Origin: Shimia haliotis
GTDB taxonomy: Bacteria > Pseudomonadota > Alphaproteobacteria > Rhodobacterales > Rhodobacteraceae
Assembly: GCF_900114415.1 (NCBI RefSeq)
Contig: NZ_FOSZ01000002.1
Location: 310,001-374,000, forward strand
Length of the DNA: 64,000 nt
Direction of reading: 5' to 3'
The position numbers and the translations under genes were made by a program. This document shows, piece after piece, positions 37,905-46,533 of this stretch (the first letter of the stretch is position 1; the number at the start of each line of letters is the position of its first letter). A model generated the notes under the pieces. The model saw nothing but the letters and a program-made list of their open reading frames with translations, was not told the DNA's origin and did not search any database.

Positions 37905-37930
37905 AAAAAGGCGGGCCGCGGCCCGCCTTT
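37905..37930 (-). terminator. Intrinsic terminator of metZ
   Basis: A 10-bp perfect stem (AAAGGCGGGC/GCCCGCCTTT) with a CGCG centre lies 55 bases past the metZ stop codon. On the minus strand it ends in five Ts. Confidence 0.87.
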
Positions 37931-37983
37931 CAACCCTGACGCAGCCCCAAGGCCCGCGTCTTGTTTCGATTTTCTGGCGTTGG

Positions 37984-39171
37984 CTATGCCTGTGACGCCG
38001 CAACCGCCTGCGTGATGTCCTTGATCAGATCGTCCGTGTCTTCCAATCCCACAGAGAACCGCACAAGACCGGACGTGATGCCAAGTTCCGCCTTCTGGTC
38101 TTCAGGCAGACGTTGATGGGTTGTGGTTGCCGGATGGGTTGCGATCGACTTGGCGTCCCCGAGATTGTTGGAAATCACCGCAATCTCCAGCGCATTCAGA
38201 AACTTGAACGCTGCCTCTTGGCCACCTTTCAAGTCAATCGACAAAACCGTGCCGCCCTTGCCGCCCAATTGCGTCTGCACCAGCGCATTCTGTGCATGCG
38301 CCTTCAATCCCGGATAGATCACCCGCTCCAAGGCCTCACTGCCCTCAAGCGCTTCGGAGATCGCCAAGGCACTCGCAGCCTGCGCCCGCACTCGCAGATC
38401 AATGGTTTCAAGCCCTTTAAGCAGCACCCATGCATTGAACGGGCTCATGCTGCCGCCAGTATGTTTCATATAGGGTTCAACCGTCTTGCGGATGAACTCC
38501 TGCGTGCCAAGGATCACGCCGCCCAAACAACGTCCCTGCCCGTCGATGTGTTTGGTCGCCGAATAAATCACCGCATCCGCACCCTGCGCAATCGCGCCGC
38601 TGAAAACGGGCGTCGAGAACACATTGTCCACAACAACCTTGGCGCCTTTGGCGTGCGCGATCTCGGCAACGGCAGCCACGTCGATTACCTCAAGCGTCGG
38701 GTTGGACATGCTTTCAAAAAACACTGCCTTGGTGTCGTCGCGCACCGCCGCGCGCCATTCATCAAGGTTGGTGCCATCCACAAATGTCACCTCAACGCCA
38801 AAGCGGCCAAGAATTTCCTCAAGGATGTATAGGCAAGAGCCAAAAAGCGCCTTGGCACTGACCACGTGGTCGCCCGCCTTCAGCATTGAGGTCAACGCAC
38901 CGCTGACCGCTGCCATACCGCTGGCTGTGGCAAAGGCATCTTCTGCGCCTTCCAGTGCCGCAATGCGTTCTTCAAACATCGCCACCGTCGGGTTGCCATA
39001 GCGGGCATAAATGAATTCATCCGGGCCGGTCTCGATAAACCGCGCTTCGGCTTGCTCGGCGCTGTCGTAAACAAACCCTTGGGTAAGGAAAATCGCCTCG
39101 CTCACCTCATTGTATTGGCTGCGTCGCGTGCCACCATGCACCAGTTTTGTGCGTGTGTTCCAATCGCTCAT
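37984..39171 (-). CDS. metZ: O-succinylhomoserine sulfhydrylase
   Basis: MetZ makes homocysteine directly from O-succinylhomoserine and sulfide, using PLP. The 395-residue protein has the Cys/Met-metabolism fold: GTRRSQYNEVSEAIFLTQGFVYDSAEQAEARF at the start is typical of MetZ, ATASGMAA binds PLP phosphate, and the PLP lysine is in SATKHIDGQGRCLGG. The ATG at 39171 follows GGGAGAG. A SAM-II riboswitch and a terminator lie in the leader, which agrees with a methionine gene that is shut off when SAM is high. Confidence 0.94.
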   Translation of the reverse strand: MSDWNTRTKLVHGGTRRSQYNEVSEAIFLTQGFVYDSAEQAEARFIETGPDEFIYARYGNPTVAMFEERIAALEGAEDAFATASGMAAVSGALTSMLKAGDHVVSAKALFGSCLYILEEILGRFGVEVTFVDGTNLDEWRAAVRDDTKAVFFESMSNPTLEVIDVAAVAEIAHAKGAKVVVDNVFSTPVFSGAIAQGADAVIYSATKHIDGQGRCLGGVILGTQEFIRKTVEPYMKHTGGSMSPFNAWVLLKGLETIDLRVRAQAASALAISEALEGSEALERVIYPGLKAHAQNALVQTQLGGKGGTVLSIDLKGGQEAAFKFLNALEIAVISNNLGDAKSIATHPATTTHQRLPEDQKAELGITSGLVRFSVGLEDTDDLIKDITQAVAASQA

Positions 39172-39204
39172 CTTTGTCTCTCCCGGGCCATCGTGAGCGG
39201 CCCA

Positions 39205-39240
39205 AATAAAAAGCCCCGTTCCGGCCAAGCGGAAGGGGCT
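39205..39240 (-). terminator. Attenuator terminator between SAM-II riboswitch and metZ
   Basis: On the minus strand a stem of about 11 base pairs (AGCCCCTTCCG with CGGAACGGGGCT, one bulge) ends in TTTTTATTT. It lies 12 bases after the riboswitch and 34 before the metZ start, and probably ends transcription when SAM is bound. Confidence 0.85.
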
Positions 39241-39252
39241 CCTTCGTCTCGA

Positions 39253-39305
39253 CCTCTTTAGCGGCATGTTTAACGTGGCCCGCAATCCGGTAACAAATCG
39301 CCACG
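39253..39305 (-). ncRNA. SAM-II riboswitch
   Basis: On the minus strand a 53-base leader matches the SAM-II class. Helix P1 is CGTGGC with GCCACG; the loop holds GATTT and CCGGATTGC; after P1 comes GTTAAACATGCCGCTAAAGAGG-type sequence (read as TTAAACATG then CCGCTAAAGAGG), which forms the pseudoknot around SAM. SAM-II riboswitches are known from alphaproteobacterial met genes. Here the pseudoknot is followed by a terminator instead of lying on the metZ ribosome site, so control is probably at transcription. Confidence 0.88.
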
Positions 39306-39310
39306 CCAGC

Positions 39311-39339
39311 GACCTACGCCGCAGGTGCAAAAAGGTCAA
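39311..39339 (-). promoter_or_regulatory. Putative metZ promoter
   Basis: On the minus strand TTGACC (39339-39334), a 17-base spacer and TAGGTC (39316-39311) place a start site just before riboswitch helix P1. The -35 is good, the -10 weak. Confidence 0.45.
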
Positions 39340-39415
39340 GACCATTTGACCGCAAGCCCCTTGCGAGCGCGGCTGAAACCGGCATCATGCCTCACGAATA
39401 TGCAAAGGATGCGCC

Positions 39416-40102
39416 ATGACTGCCCCCATCGACCTTTATTACTGGCCCACGCCCAACGGTTGGAAAGTCTCGATTGCCCTCGAAGAGATGGGGCTCCCCT
39501 ACACCACCCACCTCATCAACCTTGGCAAAGGCGATCAGTTTGCGCCCGATTTTCTGAAAATCGCGCCCAACAACCGCATGCCCGCCATCCTTGATCCCGA
39601 CGGGCCTGACGGCAAACCCATGTCCGTTTTCGAAAGCGGCGCCATCCTGCAATACCTCGCCCGCAAAACAGGGCGCTTCATGGGCGCCACCGAGCGTGAC
39701 CGCATCGCGGTTGAAGAATGGCTGATGTGGCAAATGGGCGGGCTCGGACCAATGGCCGGCCAAACACACCATTTCCTGAAATACGCGCCTGAGGACATCG
39801 CCTACGCCAAAGACCGCTACCGCAGCGAAACCGCCCGACTCTACGGTGTGCTCGACCGACGGCTTGCCGAACGCGAATACGTCGCCGGTGACTTCTACTC
39901 CATCGCAGACATGTCGATCTGGGGCTGGGCCTCGCTCTGGGAAGGTCAGGAGCAAAGTCTGGAGGACAAACCGCACCTCGCGCGCTGGCTCAAACAGCTC
40001 TGGTCCCGCCCCGCCCTGCGCCGCGGCCGCGCGCTGCAAGCAGACCTGCGTGGCGACCGCTCCGACACATGGGTGCAGGCAGACCTGTTTCCGCCCACCT
40101 AA
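39416..40102 (+). CDS. Glutathione S-transferase family protein (YfcG/Ure2-like)
   Basis: A 228-residue GST with an N-terminal thioredoxin fold (YYWPTPNGWKVSIALEEMGLPY, then the glutathione-binding NNRMPAILDPDG and the ES of FESGAILQYLA) and a helical C-terminal half (EEWLMWQMGGLGPMAGQTHHF, IADMSIWGW). The TPNGWKV start and GPMAGQ motif place it near the YfcG or Ure2-like (Nu) group, which reduce disulfides such as GSSG or peroxides. It is divergent from metZ. The exact role is open. Confidence 0.9.
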   Translation: MTAPIDLYYWPTPNGWKVSIALEEMGLPYTTHLINLGKGDQFAPDFLKIAPNNRMPAILDPDGPDGKPMSVFESGAILQYLARKTGRFMGATERDRIAVEEWLMWQMGGLGPMAGQTHHFLKYAPEDIAYAKDRYRSETARLYGVLDRRLAEREYVAGDFYSIADMSIWGWASLWEGQEQSLEDKPHLARWLKQLWSRPALRRGRALQADLRGDRSDTWVQADLFPPT

Positions 40103-40205
40103 GGCTCCCGCCCCCTTCGATGCCTGCCGGCATCTGCCAGCGGTTGGGGGCAGCTCAGCTGCGCTGAGCCTGTGGGTATCTATGGCCAGGAAAAACGTGC
40201 CTTCC

Positions 40206-40257
40206 TATTGCCGAAAATACCTCGGGGGTGAGGCCGAAGGCCGAGGGGGCTGGCCCC
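40206..40257 (+). repeat. Dispersed intergenic repeat, copy 1
   Basis: The 23-base core reads TATTGCCG, then AAAATACCTCGGGGG, and is followed by a G-rich hairpin region (GAGGCCGAAGGCCGAGGGGGC with GGGGGCTGGCCCC). Copy 2 is at 49380-49437 on the other strand with two core differences. Both lie downstream of a gene and in its sense (here the GST), so a role at transcript ends is possible. Confidence 0.65.
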
Positions 40258-40360
40258 ATATATGCACCCCCTGAGCCAGCTTCCGCCCGCTCTGCGCTTG
40301 CACCGCCAAAGCCTGCGCGCTAAAGGCTGTAGCCAAGTTCTAATCCGGAGAGTTCAAGCG

Positions 40361-40648
40361 ATGTCGATTGACGAAAGCACCGCCGCCAAAGTGGCGAAAC
40401 TGGCCCGCATCAAGGTCGAAGAAGACGCCCTGCCCGCTCTGGCGCAGGAATTCAATGCCGTGCTTGGCTTTATCGAACAGCTCAACGAGGTGGATGTTGA
40501 GGGCGTGGAGCCGATGGTTTCAGTCACCCCGATGCGTCTGAAGCGTCGCGAAGACGTGGTGACGGATGGCGACCAGCAAGAGAAAGTCCTCTCCAACGCG
40601 CCCGACGCGCGCGAAGGTTTCTTCACTGTTCCCAAGGTGGTCGACTAA
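40361..40648 (+). CDS. gatC: Asp/Glu-tRNA amidotransferase subunit C
   Basis: GatC is the 95-residue belt subunit that stabilises GatA on GatB in the enzyme that turns Glu-tRNA-Gln into Gln-tRNA-Gln (and Asp-tRNA-Asn into Asn-tRNA-Asn). It has the family pattern [41 protein letters not shown] and the C-terminal [10 protein letters not shown]. The ATG at 40361 follows CCGGAGAG. gatA follows 49 bases later; gatB is not in the window. Confidence 0.95.
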   Translation: MSIDESTAAKVAKLARIKVEEDALPALAQEFNAVLGFIEQLNEVDVEGVEPMVSVTPMRLKRREDVVTDGDQQEKVLSNAPDAREGFFTVPKVVD

Positions 40649-40697
40649 CCGTCCCTCCTTTCCGATTTTTGCCCGATATCCAGAAGGCGCACCCGAT

Positions 40698-42185
40698 ATG
40701 ACCGATTTGACCAAACTCACCCTTGCCGGCGCACGCGACAAACTGCGCGCAGGCGATGTGACCTCCGTGGAACTGACCGAAGCGTTCCTGACTGCCATCG
40801 ACAAGGCCGACGCGCTCAATGCGTTTGTTCACAAAACACCGGAACTGGCGCTGGAACGCGCCAAGGCGGCCGACGCCCGCATCCAGGCCGGCGACGCACC
40901 TGACATGTGTGGCCTGCCCATCGGCATCAAAGACCTGTTCTGCACAAAAGGCGTGCCAAGCCAAGCCGCCAGCCGCATCCTCGAAGGCTTCACGCCGGAA
41001 TATGAATCGACCGTTTCCCAGAAACTGGAAGACGCAGGCGCCGTCATGCTGGGCAAGCTCAACATGGATGAATTCGCCATGGGCTCGTCTAACGAAACCT
41101 CCGTTTATGGCAACGCCATCAACCCGTGGCGTCGTGGCAATGACGACGCAGACCTGACCCCGGGTGGCTCCTCCGGTGGTTCCGCCGCTGCCGTGGCCGC
41201 TGACCTGTGTTTGGCCGCAACCGGCACCGACACCGGCGGCTCGATCCGTCAGCCTGCGGCCTTCACAGGCATCACCGGCATCAAGCCCACCTACGGCCGC
41301 TGCTCACGCTGGGGTGTTGTCGCCTTTGCCTCCTCGCTGGATCAGGCAGGCCCGATGACCAAAGACGTGCGCGACGCCGCCATCATGCTTGAGGCCATGT
41401 GCGGCCACGACGCCAAAGACAGCACTTCCTCCGAGCTGGCTGTGCCGAACTTCGAGGCCATGCTGACCGGTGACATCAAAGGCAAAAAAATCGGTATCCC
41501 CAAGGAATACCGCATGGACGGCATGCCCGCCGAGATCGAAAAACTCTGGGCCGAAGGCACCGAAATGCTCAAGGCCGCAGGCGCCGAGATCGTCGACATC
41601 TCCCTGCCGCACACCAAATACGCCCTGCCAGCATATTACGTGATTGCACCGGCAGAAGCCTCGTCCAACCTCGCGCGTTATGACGGCGTGCGCTACGGCC
41701 ACCGCGCCACCTTGGGCGCAGGCGACGGCATCACCGAGATGTACGAAAAAACCCGCGCCGAAGGCTTCGGTCACGAAGTACAGCGCCGCGTGATGGTTGG
41801 CACCTATGTGCTGTCGGCTGGCTTCTATGACGCCTACTACAACCGCGCCCGCCGCGTGCGCACGCTGATCAAGCAGGACTTTGAAAACGTCTTCGCCCAA
41901 GGTATCGATGCGATCCTGACGCCCGCCACCCCATCTGCGGCCTTTGGCGTTGGCGAGATGACCGACGCCGACCCGATCCAGATGTACCTCAACGACGTCT
42001 TCACTGTGACTGTGAACCTCGCAGGTCTGCCTGGTGTGTCGGTCCCCACCGGCCTCAACGACCAAGGTCTGCCTCTGGGTCTGCAACTCATCGGGCGCCC
42101 GTGGGAAGAAGGCGATTTGCTAAACACCGCCTATGCTCTGGAACAGGCCGCAGGTTTTGTAGCCAAGCCCGCGCAATGGTGGTAA
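40698..42185 (+). CDS. gatA: Asp/Glu-tRNA amidotransferase subunit A
   Basis: GatA is the amidase that frees ammonia from glutamine for tRNA amidation. The 495-residue protein has the amidase-signature triad: Lys78 (GIKDLF), cis-Ser158 (GGSSGGS) and nucleophile Ser182 (GGSIRQP). The ATG at 40698 begins the usual MTDLTKLT start; an upstream frame from 40566 lies inside gatC. The gene forms an operon with gatC, and the lipoprotein gene follows 36 bases later. Confidence 0.97.
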   Translation: MTDLTKLTLAGARDKLRAGDVTSVELTEAFLTAIDKADALNAFVHKTPELALERAKAADARIQAGDAPDMCGLPIGIKDLFCTKGVPSQAASRILEGFTPEYESTVSQKLEDAGAVMLGKLNMDEFAMGSSNETSVYGNAINPWRRGNDDADLTPGGSSGGSAAAVAADLCLAATGTDTGGSIRQPAAFTGITGIKPTYGRCSRWGVVAFASSLDQAGPMTKDVRDAAIMLEAMCGHDAKDSTSSELAVPNFEAMLTGDIKGKKIGIPKEYRMDGMPAEIEKLWAEGTEMLKAAGAEIVDISLPHTKYALPAYYVIAPAEASSNLARYDGVRYGHRATLGAGDGITEMYEKTRAEGFGHEVQRRVMVGTYVLSAGFYDAYYNRARRVRTLIKQDFENVFAQGIDAILTPATPSAAFGVGEMTDADPIQMYLNDVFTVTVNLAGLPGVSVPTGLNDQGLPLGLQLIGRPWEEGDLLNTAYALEQAAGFVAKPAQWW

Positions 42186-42221
42186 AACCAAGCCAAAGCT
42201 AAAAGAGCAGGCAAGGTTACA

Positions 42222-43034
42222 ATGACACGGTTTTTCCTCACAGGGTGCGCTCTGGTGGCGCTGGCAGCATGTCAGCCCGCCATTCCCGACAGCGCCGCGG
42301 GCGTGGGTTTTGACAACATCCACAACTCTCCCGAAGCGCGCGCCAAACGTGACGCACAACTGAGCGGAACCGCCCTACCCAACCCGCAAGCAGTCAGCGG
42401 CGAAACCATTCCCGCCGCCCCGACTGTGGCGGCGGCGCCTTTGGCAACAACGGCAACAGCCTCCGCCCCGCCGGCACCTGCCCCCGCACCAGTGGCCCTC
42501 GCACCGGCCGCCACCGCGACCACGTCCGAAGCCGCCGAGATCGCGCGCGAAACCCAGTCTGCTCTGAATGCGGCCTCCGTCAATTCCGGCCAACAGCCGC
42601 TTGACGCCAGCCCATCAAATCCGGCACCCGAGGTATTTTCCAACCCCGGCATCTCTGACAACAGCTTTGGTACCGTTGGGGATCAGCGCTCCATCGAAGC
42701 CGACGCCGCCCAGCGGGAACGCAACAAGGCGCAATATCAGGTTGTCACCCCAGGCGCCGTGCCGACCCGCTCGGGCAGCACCGGACCCAACATTGTGGCC
42801 TATGCTTTGTCGACCACCAATCCGGTCGGCGTGAAACAGCACAGCCGCCTAAAGCTGAAAACAGCAGCTCAATACGAAGCGGCCTGTTCCGCATACCCAA
42901 GTTCGGACCTCGCCCAAATCGCTTTCCTTGAAAAAGGCGGGCCCAAGCGCGACCGACTCGGGCTTGATCCTGACGGCGACGGCTTTGCCTGCGATTGGGA
43001 TCCGACCCCTTTCCGCAGCGTGTCTGGCAACTGA
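42222..43034 (+). CDS. Lipoprotein with C-terminal excalibur calcium-binding domain
   Basis: A 270-residue envelope protein. The lipobox LAAC puts the lipidated Cys at 17. A long Ala/Pro-rich, low-complexity linker (about 50-125) spans the periplasm, and the C-terminus (about 208-262) is an excalibur domain with DPDGDGFACDWDP and a paired Cys in YEAACSAYP. Excalibur resembles an EF-hand loop held by a disulfide. It sits directly before an amidase gene (3-base gap), which hints at a cell-wall job. Confidence 0.85.
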   Translation: MTRFFLTGCALVALAACQPAIPDSAAGVGFDNIHNSPEARAKRDAQLSGTALPNPQAVSGETIPAAPTVAAAPLATTATASAPPAPAPAPVALAPAATATTSEAAEIARETQSALNAASVNSGQQPLDASPSNPAPEVFSNPGISDNSFGTVGDQRSIEADAAQRERNKAQYQVVTPGAVPTRSGSTGPNIVAYALSTTNPVGVKQHSRLKLKTAAQYEAACSAYPSSDLAQIAFLEKGGPKRDRLGLDPDGDGFACDWDPTPFRSVSGN

Positions 43035-43037
43035 ACC

Positions 43038-43688
43038 TTGGCCGACGCGCCCAAGATCATAGATCATCCATCTCCGAACTTCGGGCCGCGCCGCGACGGG
43101 TTGCGGCCCGAATTCATTGTTCTGCACTACACCGCCATGGACACCGCAGAGGCCGCTCTGGGCCGTCTCTGCGATCCCGACCCCGAGGTCTCAGCGCACT
43201 ACCTGATCTGTGAAAAAGGGCGTATTTTCAAACTTGTGGACGAAGATATGCGTGCATGGCACGCGGGCGCTGGCACGTGGCAAGGCAAGACCGATCTCAA
43301 TTCCCGCTCCATCGGGATTGAACTGGACAATCGCGGCACACACCCGTTTTCCGAGCCGCAAATGACGGCGCTTGAGGCCCTGCTGCCCGCGATCATGACC
43401 CGATGGGACATTCCCGCCTCCGGCGTCATCGGTCATTCCGACATGGCACCGGGGCGCAAATTCGACCCCGGCCCGCGCTTTGACTGGCGCCGGTTGGCCC
43501 TTGCGGGGCTCGCCGTATGGCCGGACGGGCGACAGGCCGTTGGTGACTGGGCAACCGCCGCTTCGCGCCTTGGCTATGACACAGACATCCCCGAAGCCCT
43601 AAGCGCCTTCCGCGCAAGGTTCCGCCCTTGGGCCAAAGGCCCACAGGACGCCGAGGATGTGCGCATTGTGACGCGCCTGACGTCCTGA
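43038..43688 (+). CDS. N-acetylmuramoyl-L-alanine amidase (AmpD/AmiD-like)
   Basis: A 216-residue Amidase_2 enzyme that cuts the bond between MurNAc (or anhydro-MurNAc) and the stem peptide. Zinc ligands are His30 (VLHYTA), His133 (GHSDMAPGRKFDPG) and Asp143, with Glu95 and Lys141 as catalytic residues. No signal peptide is seen, so a cytoplasmic muropeptide-recycling role like AmpD is likely. The start is a TTG at 43038 with a weak ribosome site, three bases after the lipoprotein stop; the next ATG falls beyond the zinc ligand, so the TTG is needed. Confidence 0.88.
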   Translation: MADAPKIIDHPSPNFGPRRDGLRPEFIVLHYTAMDTAEAALGRLCDPDPEVSAHYLICEKGRIFKLVDEDMRAWHAGAGTWQGKTDLNSRSIGIELDNRGTHPFSEPQMTALEALLPAIMTRWDIPASGVIGHSDMAPGRKFDPGPRFDWRRLALAGLAVWPDGRQAVGDWATAASRLGYDTDIPEALSAFRARFRPWAKGPQDAEDVRIVTRLTS

Positions 43689-43723
43689 TCTCCCGCCGCT
43701 GTCCTGCAGCCGGCACCCTTCCA

Positions 43724-43752
43724 TTGACCCGCGCCACCTTTCGCCCTACACC
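43724..43752 (+). promoter_or_regulatory. Putative rnpB promoter
   Basis: TTGACC (43724-43729), a 17-base spacer and TACACC (43747-43752) place a transcription start at about 43758-43760, exactly where helix P1 of the RNase P RNA begins. Confidence 0.5.
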
Positions 43753-43757
43753 GCCCC

Positions 43758-44138
43758 TGCGCAGAGGGCCGGATGGCCGCGGGGGCATTTGCCCGCGAGG
43801 AAAGTCCGGACTCCACAAGGCAACGGTGCCGGGTAACGCCCGGCCGGGGAAACCCGAGGGATAGCGCCACAGAGAACAGACCGCCTTTGTCCGCAAAGGT
43901 AAGGGTGAAACGGTGGGGTAAGAGCCCACCGCGGACTTGGCAACAAGGACGGCACGGCAAGCCCCACCGGGAGCAATGCCAAATAGGGACCGCGCGTGAG
44001 CAATCACAGGGCTGCTTTGGCCCGAGCAGGTCCGGGTTGGCAGCTAGAGAGCGTCTGGCAACAGGCGCTCTAGATGAATGGTCATCGAACCGGGGCAACC
44101 CGGGGAACAGAATCCGGCTTATAGGCCCTCTGCGCGTA
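43758..44138 (+). ncRNA. rnpB: RNase P RNA, bacterial class A
   Basis: The catalytic RNA of RNase P, which trims 5' ends of tRNA precursors. The ends form helix P1 (GCGCAGAGGGCC at 43759-43770 with GGCCCTCTGCGC at 44124-44135). The conserved 5' core GAGGAAAGTCCGGACTCC lies at 43797-43814, ACAGAGAACAGACCGCC near 43870, GGTAAGGGTGAAACGGTG near 43900, and the P4 partner ACAGAATCCGGCTTA near 44107-44121. The length of about 380 bases is normal. Open frames on the other strand here are not genes. Confidence 0.97.
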
Positions 44139-44146
44139 TCCCCCAC

Positions 44147-45088
44147 TCACCGCCTGACGTCGGCTGATGCTGTTCTTCCAGAGGGATCTCCTCTGCCCAA
44201 GTCGTCCGCGGCCTGCTGAATGACCTTGGCAATCGCCGAGATACGCGCGAATTTTGCCCGCCCCTGCCGCGTGATCAGCCAAAGATCCTGAAATCTCTGC
44301 TGCATCAGCGAAACCACCATCAGCTTTGCCTTGTCTGGGAAGGCTTCCACGCCAGACCGAGGCAGTATTGTGTAACCCAGCCCCTGTGCGACCGGCACCG
44401 GAATTTGCCCGATCTGATTGACCGAAGTTCTTACCTTCAGGCGGTCCGACCCTTTGAAATCATCAGGAAAATTCGCCGAGAACAGCTCATCGGCATAGGC
44501 GAACCCATCCGGATGTCCAACCATGCCCAACGCTTCCAGCGCGCCCAGATTCAAATTTTCTGTTTGATGGCCTGCCGGCACCACAAGGCAGAGTTCTTCG
44601 TGTGCCATATGCGTGGCCTTCAACCTCGGGTGATCAGGATTCCTTGCCACCACCCCCAGATCAAGCCCCCCTTCCAGCACCGCGTTGACAATGCTGGCTT
44701 GTGGGGCCGCCGTGACATTCACCACCAACTCCGGCGCTTCGCGCAACTGTTCAAGCATCAACGGATACATCCACATCGCAAAACTGCCGGAACAGCCGAC
44801 ATTCACGACGCCGGTTTTGGGGTCATCCAGCGTCACAACGTCCTGCAACGCCCGCTCCTGCGCCCGCCTGTCGCGCCCAACTTTTAGAACCGCCTCACCC
44901 GCAGGCGTCACTGAAAAAGCCTTACCATCTTGTGTAATCAAAGGCTTGCCCACCTGCGCTTCCAGCTTTCGCAGATGTTGCGACACGCCCGGCTGGGTCA
45001 TGCCCAATTGCTGCGCAGCGCGTGTGAAATGCCCCACATCGCAAAGTGTGGTAAAGGTCTCAAGCCAGGTTGCATTTAGCACGATCAT
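44147..45088 (-). CDS. LysR-family transcriptional regulator
   Basis: A 313-residue regulator with a winged helix-turn-helix at about residues 5-64 (FTRAAQQLGMTQPGVSQHLRKLEAQVG) and a periplasmic-binding-like effector domain from about 90 to 295. It is divergent from a VOC/glyoxalase gene with a 27-bp inverted repeat in the gap, so that gene is its likely target. Its 3' end lies about nine bases from the end of rnpB. Confidence 0.92.
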   Translation of the reverse strand: MIVLNATWLETFTTLCDVGHFTRAAQQLGMTQPGVSQHLRKLEAQVGKPLITQDGKAFSVTPAGEAVLKVGRDRRAQERALQDVVTLDDPKTGVVNVGCSGSFAMWMYPLMLEQLREAPELVVNVTAAPQASIVNAVLEGGLDLGVVARNPDHPRLKATHMAHEELCLVVPAGHQTENLNLGALEALGMVGHPDGFAYADELFSANFPDDFKGSDRLKVRTSVNQIGQIPVPVAQGLGYTILPRSGVEAFPDKAKLMVVSLMQQRFQDLWLITRQGRAKFARISAIAKVIQQAADDLGRGDPSGRTASADVRR

Positions 45089-45096
45089 TCCAAAAT

Positions 45097-45123
45097 ATTA
45101 TCAAAAACATACAATATGATAAT
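45097..45123. promoter_or_regulatory. LysR-type operator between lysR and VOC gene
   Basis: ATTATCA (45097-45103) and TGATAAT (45117-45123) are perfect 7-bp arms with a 13-base A+T-rich spacer. It contains the T-N11-A pattern used by LysR regulators. It starts nine bases upstream of the lysR-type start codon. Confidence 0.6.
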
Positions 45124-45180
45124 TTCACAAGCCGATCAAAGCCACCTATTTCTTGATCACATTCTGAAAAGGACACTGAC

Positions 45181-45678
45181 ATGACCCCGACCCCCCGCAC
45201 ATTCTCCCACATCGGCCTTTCCGTTCCCGATCTGGACAGCGCCGTCAAATTTTATTCCGAGGTGCTAGGATTTTACGTCATAATGCAGCCCACCGAGATC
45301 CTCGAGGACGACAGCGACATCGGCCAGATGTGCACCGATGTCTTTGGTCCGGGCTGGGGTAAAATCCGGATTGCCCACCTCGCCACTGCAGATCGCGTTG
45401 GCATCGAGCTTTTTGAATTCGACGGCAACACAGCCCCCGCGAACAACCTGAACTACCGCCAACACGGTACATTCCATTTCGCCATTCAAGACCCCAACCT
45501 CGAAGACCTGCTTGCGAAAATCGTTGCCGCAGGTGGCAAACAGCGTATGCCCGTGCGCGAGTATTTCCCCAACGATAAACCCTACCGCATGGTCTACGTC
45601 GAAGACCCCTTTGGCATCGTGTTTGAACTCTACAGCCACAGCTACGAGTTGACCTATTCCGCAGGCGCTTACGAGTAA
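45181..45678 (+). CDS. VOC-family protein (glyoxalase I/dioxygenase superfamily)
   Basis: A 165-residue metal enzyme of the vicinal oxygen chelate fold, with two beta-alpha-beta-beta-beta units. The four expected metal ligands are His10 (SHIGLSVPD), Glu76 (IELFEF), His99 (TFHFAIQD) and Glu149 (VFELYSH). It could be a lactoylglutathione lyase-like enzyme or a ring-cleaving dioxygenase. The divergent LysR gene probably controls it. The substrate is unknown. Confidence 0.88.
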   Translation: MTPTPRTFSHIGLSVPDLDSAVKFYSEVLGFYVIMQPTEILEDDSDIGQMCTDVFGPGWGKIRIAHLATADRVGIELFEFDGNTAPANNLNYRQHGTFHFAIQDPNLEDLLAKIVAAGGKQRMPVREYFPNDKPYRMVYVEDPFGIVFELYSHSYELTYSAGAYE

Positions 45679-45686
45679 CGCTCTTT

Positions 45687-45711
45687 GGCATCCCCGTTGC
45701 GCGGGGATGCC
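45687..45711 (+). terminator. Hairpin downstream of the VOC gene
   Basis: A 10-bp perfect stem (GGCATCCCCG/CGGGGATGCC) with a five-base loop, eight bases after the stop codon. No T-run follows. Confidence 0.5.
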
Positions 45712-45805
45712 CACCTTCCGTTGCAGGACCCCACCTCCTTTCGGTGTTTTCCCTTGACCACTCCCCCGCTAAGGTCAGCGCATCTTTTGCAACAAAAGCC
45801 TGACC

Positions 45806-46483
45806 ATGACGCCCTTTGAAATCATTGCCCTGCGCCAAACGCTGAAATTTGTCTTTCTCGCCGTTGGCCTGATTGCCACCCTGATCTATGCGGTCTTTTT
45901 CTGTCACCGCCCGCCAAGTCGCGCCAAAACCATCGTCAAGGCCATCCCCATGCCAGCATTTGCCGCCGCCGCATGGATCAGCTTCGGCCACCCCGCCGTC
46001 ACCATTGCGCTTTTGCTCTCGGCAGTTGGCGACATTGCCCTGTCCCGCGACGGCGAGCGCCCGTTCCTGATTGGGTTGATCGCCTTCGCCACAGCCCATG
46101 TGGCCTTCATCATCCACTTCTGGACCATTGGCGCGGGTCCGCTGGATGCTCCTTGGTATCTGATCGCAGCGATTGCCCTTTTTGCGCTCTCAACCGAACG
46201 TTGGCTGATCCCTTTCACTGGCGATATGCGCTGGCCCGTGCGCATCTATGTGGTCCTGATCGCCCTCATGGGCCTTACGGCGCTTGGCCTGCCCACAATG
46301 CCGCTCGCCACCATCGGTGCCTTTGCGTTTTTGGCGTCTGACACCATCCTGTCGCTGCAACTCTTTCGCATGTCCGACACCTCCCGCCTCCAACGCCCTG
46401 CCTCCGTCGCGCTTTGGTTGCTGTATGCCGGCGGGCAGTTCCTGATCCTCGCTGGCAGCGGTTGGGCCACGCCGCTCTTTTAA
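45806..46483 (+). CDS. YhhN/TMEM86-family (lysoplasmalogenase-like) membrane protein
   Basis: A 225-residue inner-membrane protein with about seven to eight helices. The pattern KAIPMPAFAAAAW, LLLSAVGDIALS and AFLASDTILSL with conserved Asp pairs fits the YhhN family, whose eukaryotic member TMEM86 hydrolyses the vinyl-ether bond of lysoplasmalogens. Whether the bacterial enzyme has that activity is not known. It ends 50 bases before ftsY in the same direction. Confidence 0.85.
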   Translation: MTPFEIIALRQTLKFVFLAVGLIATLIYAVFFCHRPPSRAKTIVKAIPMPAFAAAAWISFGHPAVTIALLLSAVGDIALSRDGERPFLIGLIAFATAHVAFIIHFWTIGAGPLDAPWYLIAAIALFALSTERWLIPFTGDMRWPVRIYVVLIALMGLTALGLPTMPLATIGAFAFLASDTILSLQLFRMSDTSRLQRPASVALWLLYAGGQFLILAGSGWATPLF

Positions 46484-46533
46484 GTCCAACCGAATAATAC
46501 TAAGTGGAGTGAGGACGTTTTCCGGAGGCCCCA

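Noticed and set aside
39172-39345. A 58-residue N-terminal extension of MetZ.
   Set aside because: It covers the riboswitch, terminator and promoter, and the family start with its ribosome site is at 39171.
43426-44146. Several minus-strand open frames within rnpB.
   Set aside because: The conserved RNase P core and the P1 pairing explain this region.
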